Below are positions 5,426-5,542 of a DNA stretch of 5,542 nt, in pieces (the stretch's first letter is position 1; every line of letters starts with the position of its first letter). Source of the DNA: Bacilli bacterium. GTDB lineage: Bacteria > Bacillota_I > Bacilli_A > RF39 > UBA660. The stretch is taken from NCBI GenBank assembly GCA_022793555.1, contig JAAWDB010000049.1, positions 1 through 5,542 of the forward strand, in the 5' to 3' direction. The translations under genes were made by a program, and so were the position numbers. The notes beneath the pieces are model-generated. The model was given only the letters and a program-made list of their open reading frames with translations. It was not told the origin of the DNA and ran no database searches.

Positions 5426-5486
5426 CTAAAGAGTACATCATTTGTCTTGACTTGGTTAATACTAGAAGTAAAGGAGTTTTTATAAT

Positions 5487-5542
5487 ATGGAAAAGAAAAA
5501 GACTTGGGTTTATGGCGTTATCGCTTTAGTAGCAGTGTTAGT
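5487..5542 (+). CDS. N-terminus of a membrane or secreted protein, cut by the right edge
   Basis: ATG 5487 follows AAGGAG (5470-5475) at 11 bases. Eighteen codons are visible: MEKKKTWVYGVIALVAVL. A short lysine-rich start and a hydrophobic run are typical of a signal peptide or N-terminal anchor. No family can be assigned. In Bacillus the genes after sigF are spoVA genes, but nothing visible here supports or excludes that. Confidence 0.65.
   Translation, partial: MEKKKTWVYGVIALVAVL

Overview
The window is AT-rich bacterial DNA from what looks like a walled, low-GC Bacillota (Bacilli-type) organism. The evidence is the gene content (VanY-type and DacF-type D,D-carboxypeptidases, a LytR-CpsA-Psr protein, and a SpoIIAA-like/sigma-F-like pair), the A+T-rich codon choice, the AGGTGA/AAGGAG ribosome binding sites and the U-tailed intrinsic terminators. 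Tryptophan is read from TGG, and every complete gene ends in TAA or TAG, so the standard bacterial code fits. An uncultured gut-type Bacilli lineage is plausible, but the sequence alone does not settle the genus.

Layout. Bases 1-969 (minus) hold most of a membrane-anchored M15B metallo-carboxypeptidase, cut by the left edge just before its last catalytic motif. A 116-bp divergent region separates it from a complete secreted serine D,D-carboxypeptidase of the DacF/PBP5 type (1086-2228, plus). That gene converges on a small gene of unknown function (2251-2598, minus), and both use one two-way terminator that overlaps the small gene's stop codon. A second divergent region (2599-2743) carries a very good extended -10 promoter for the small gene and a perfect TATAAT for the next gene, a three-TM CpsA-like LCP protein (2744-4198, plus). 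After a terminator comes a two-gene unit: a SpoIIAA/RsbV-type STAS protein (4317-4649) and a sigma-F/G/B-type sigma factor (4659-5318), translationally coupled and closed by a terminator. A new transcription unit starts at 5487, of which only 18 codons are visible.

How the genes fit together. The left half handles cell-wall maturation: trimming of the terminal D-Ala by two mechanistically different enzymes, and attachment of glycopolymers by the LCP protein. The right half is a partner-switching regulator. In Bacillus the order is dacF-spoIIAA-spoIIAB-sigF. Here dacF, the spoIIAA-like and the sigF-like genes lie in the same order and orientation, but two genes are inserted after dacF and the anti-sigma kinase gene spoIIAB is missing between the STAS and sigma genes. 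This is the most interesting point in the window.

Three genes have a spurious in-frame GTG start upstream of the likely true start. In each case that GTG lies inside a Shine-Dalgarno or -10 element, so the shorter starts are used here. I saw no RNA genes, CRISPR, mobile elements or gene-free stretch longer than 300 bases.
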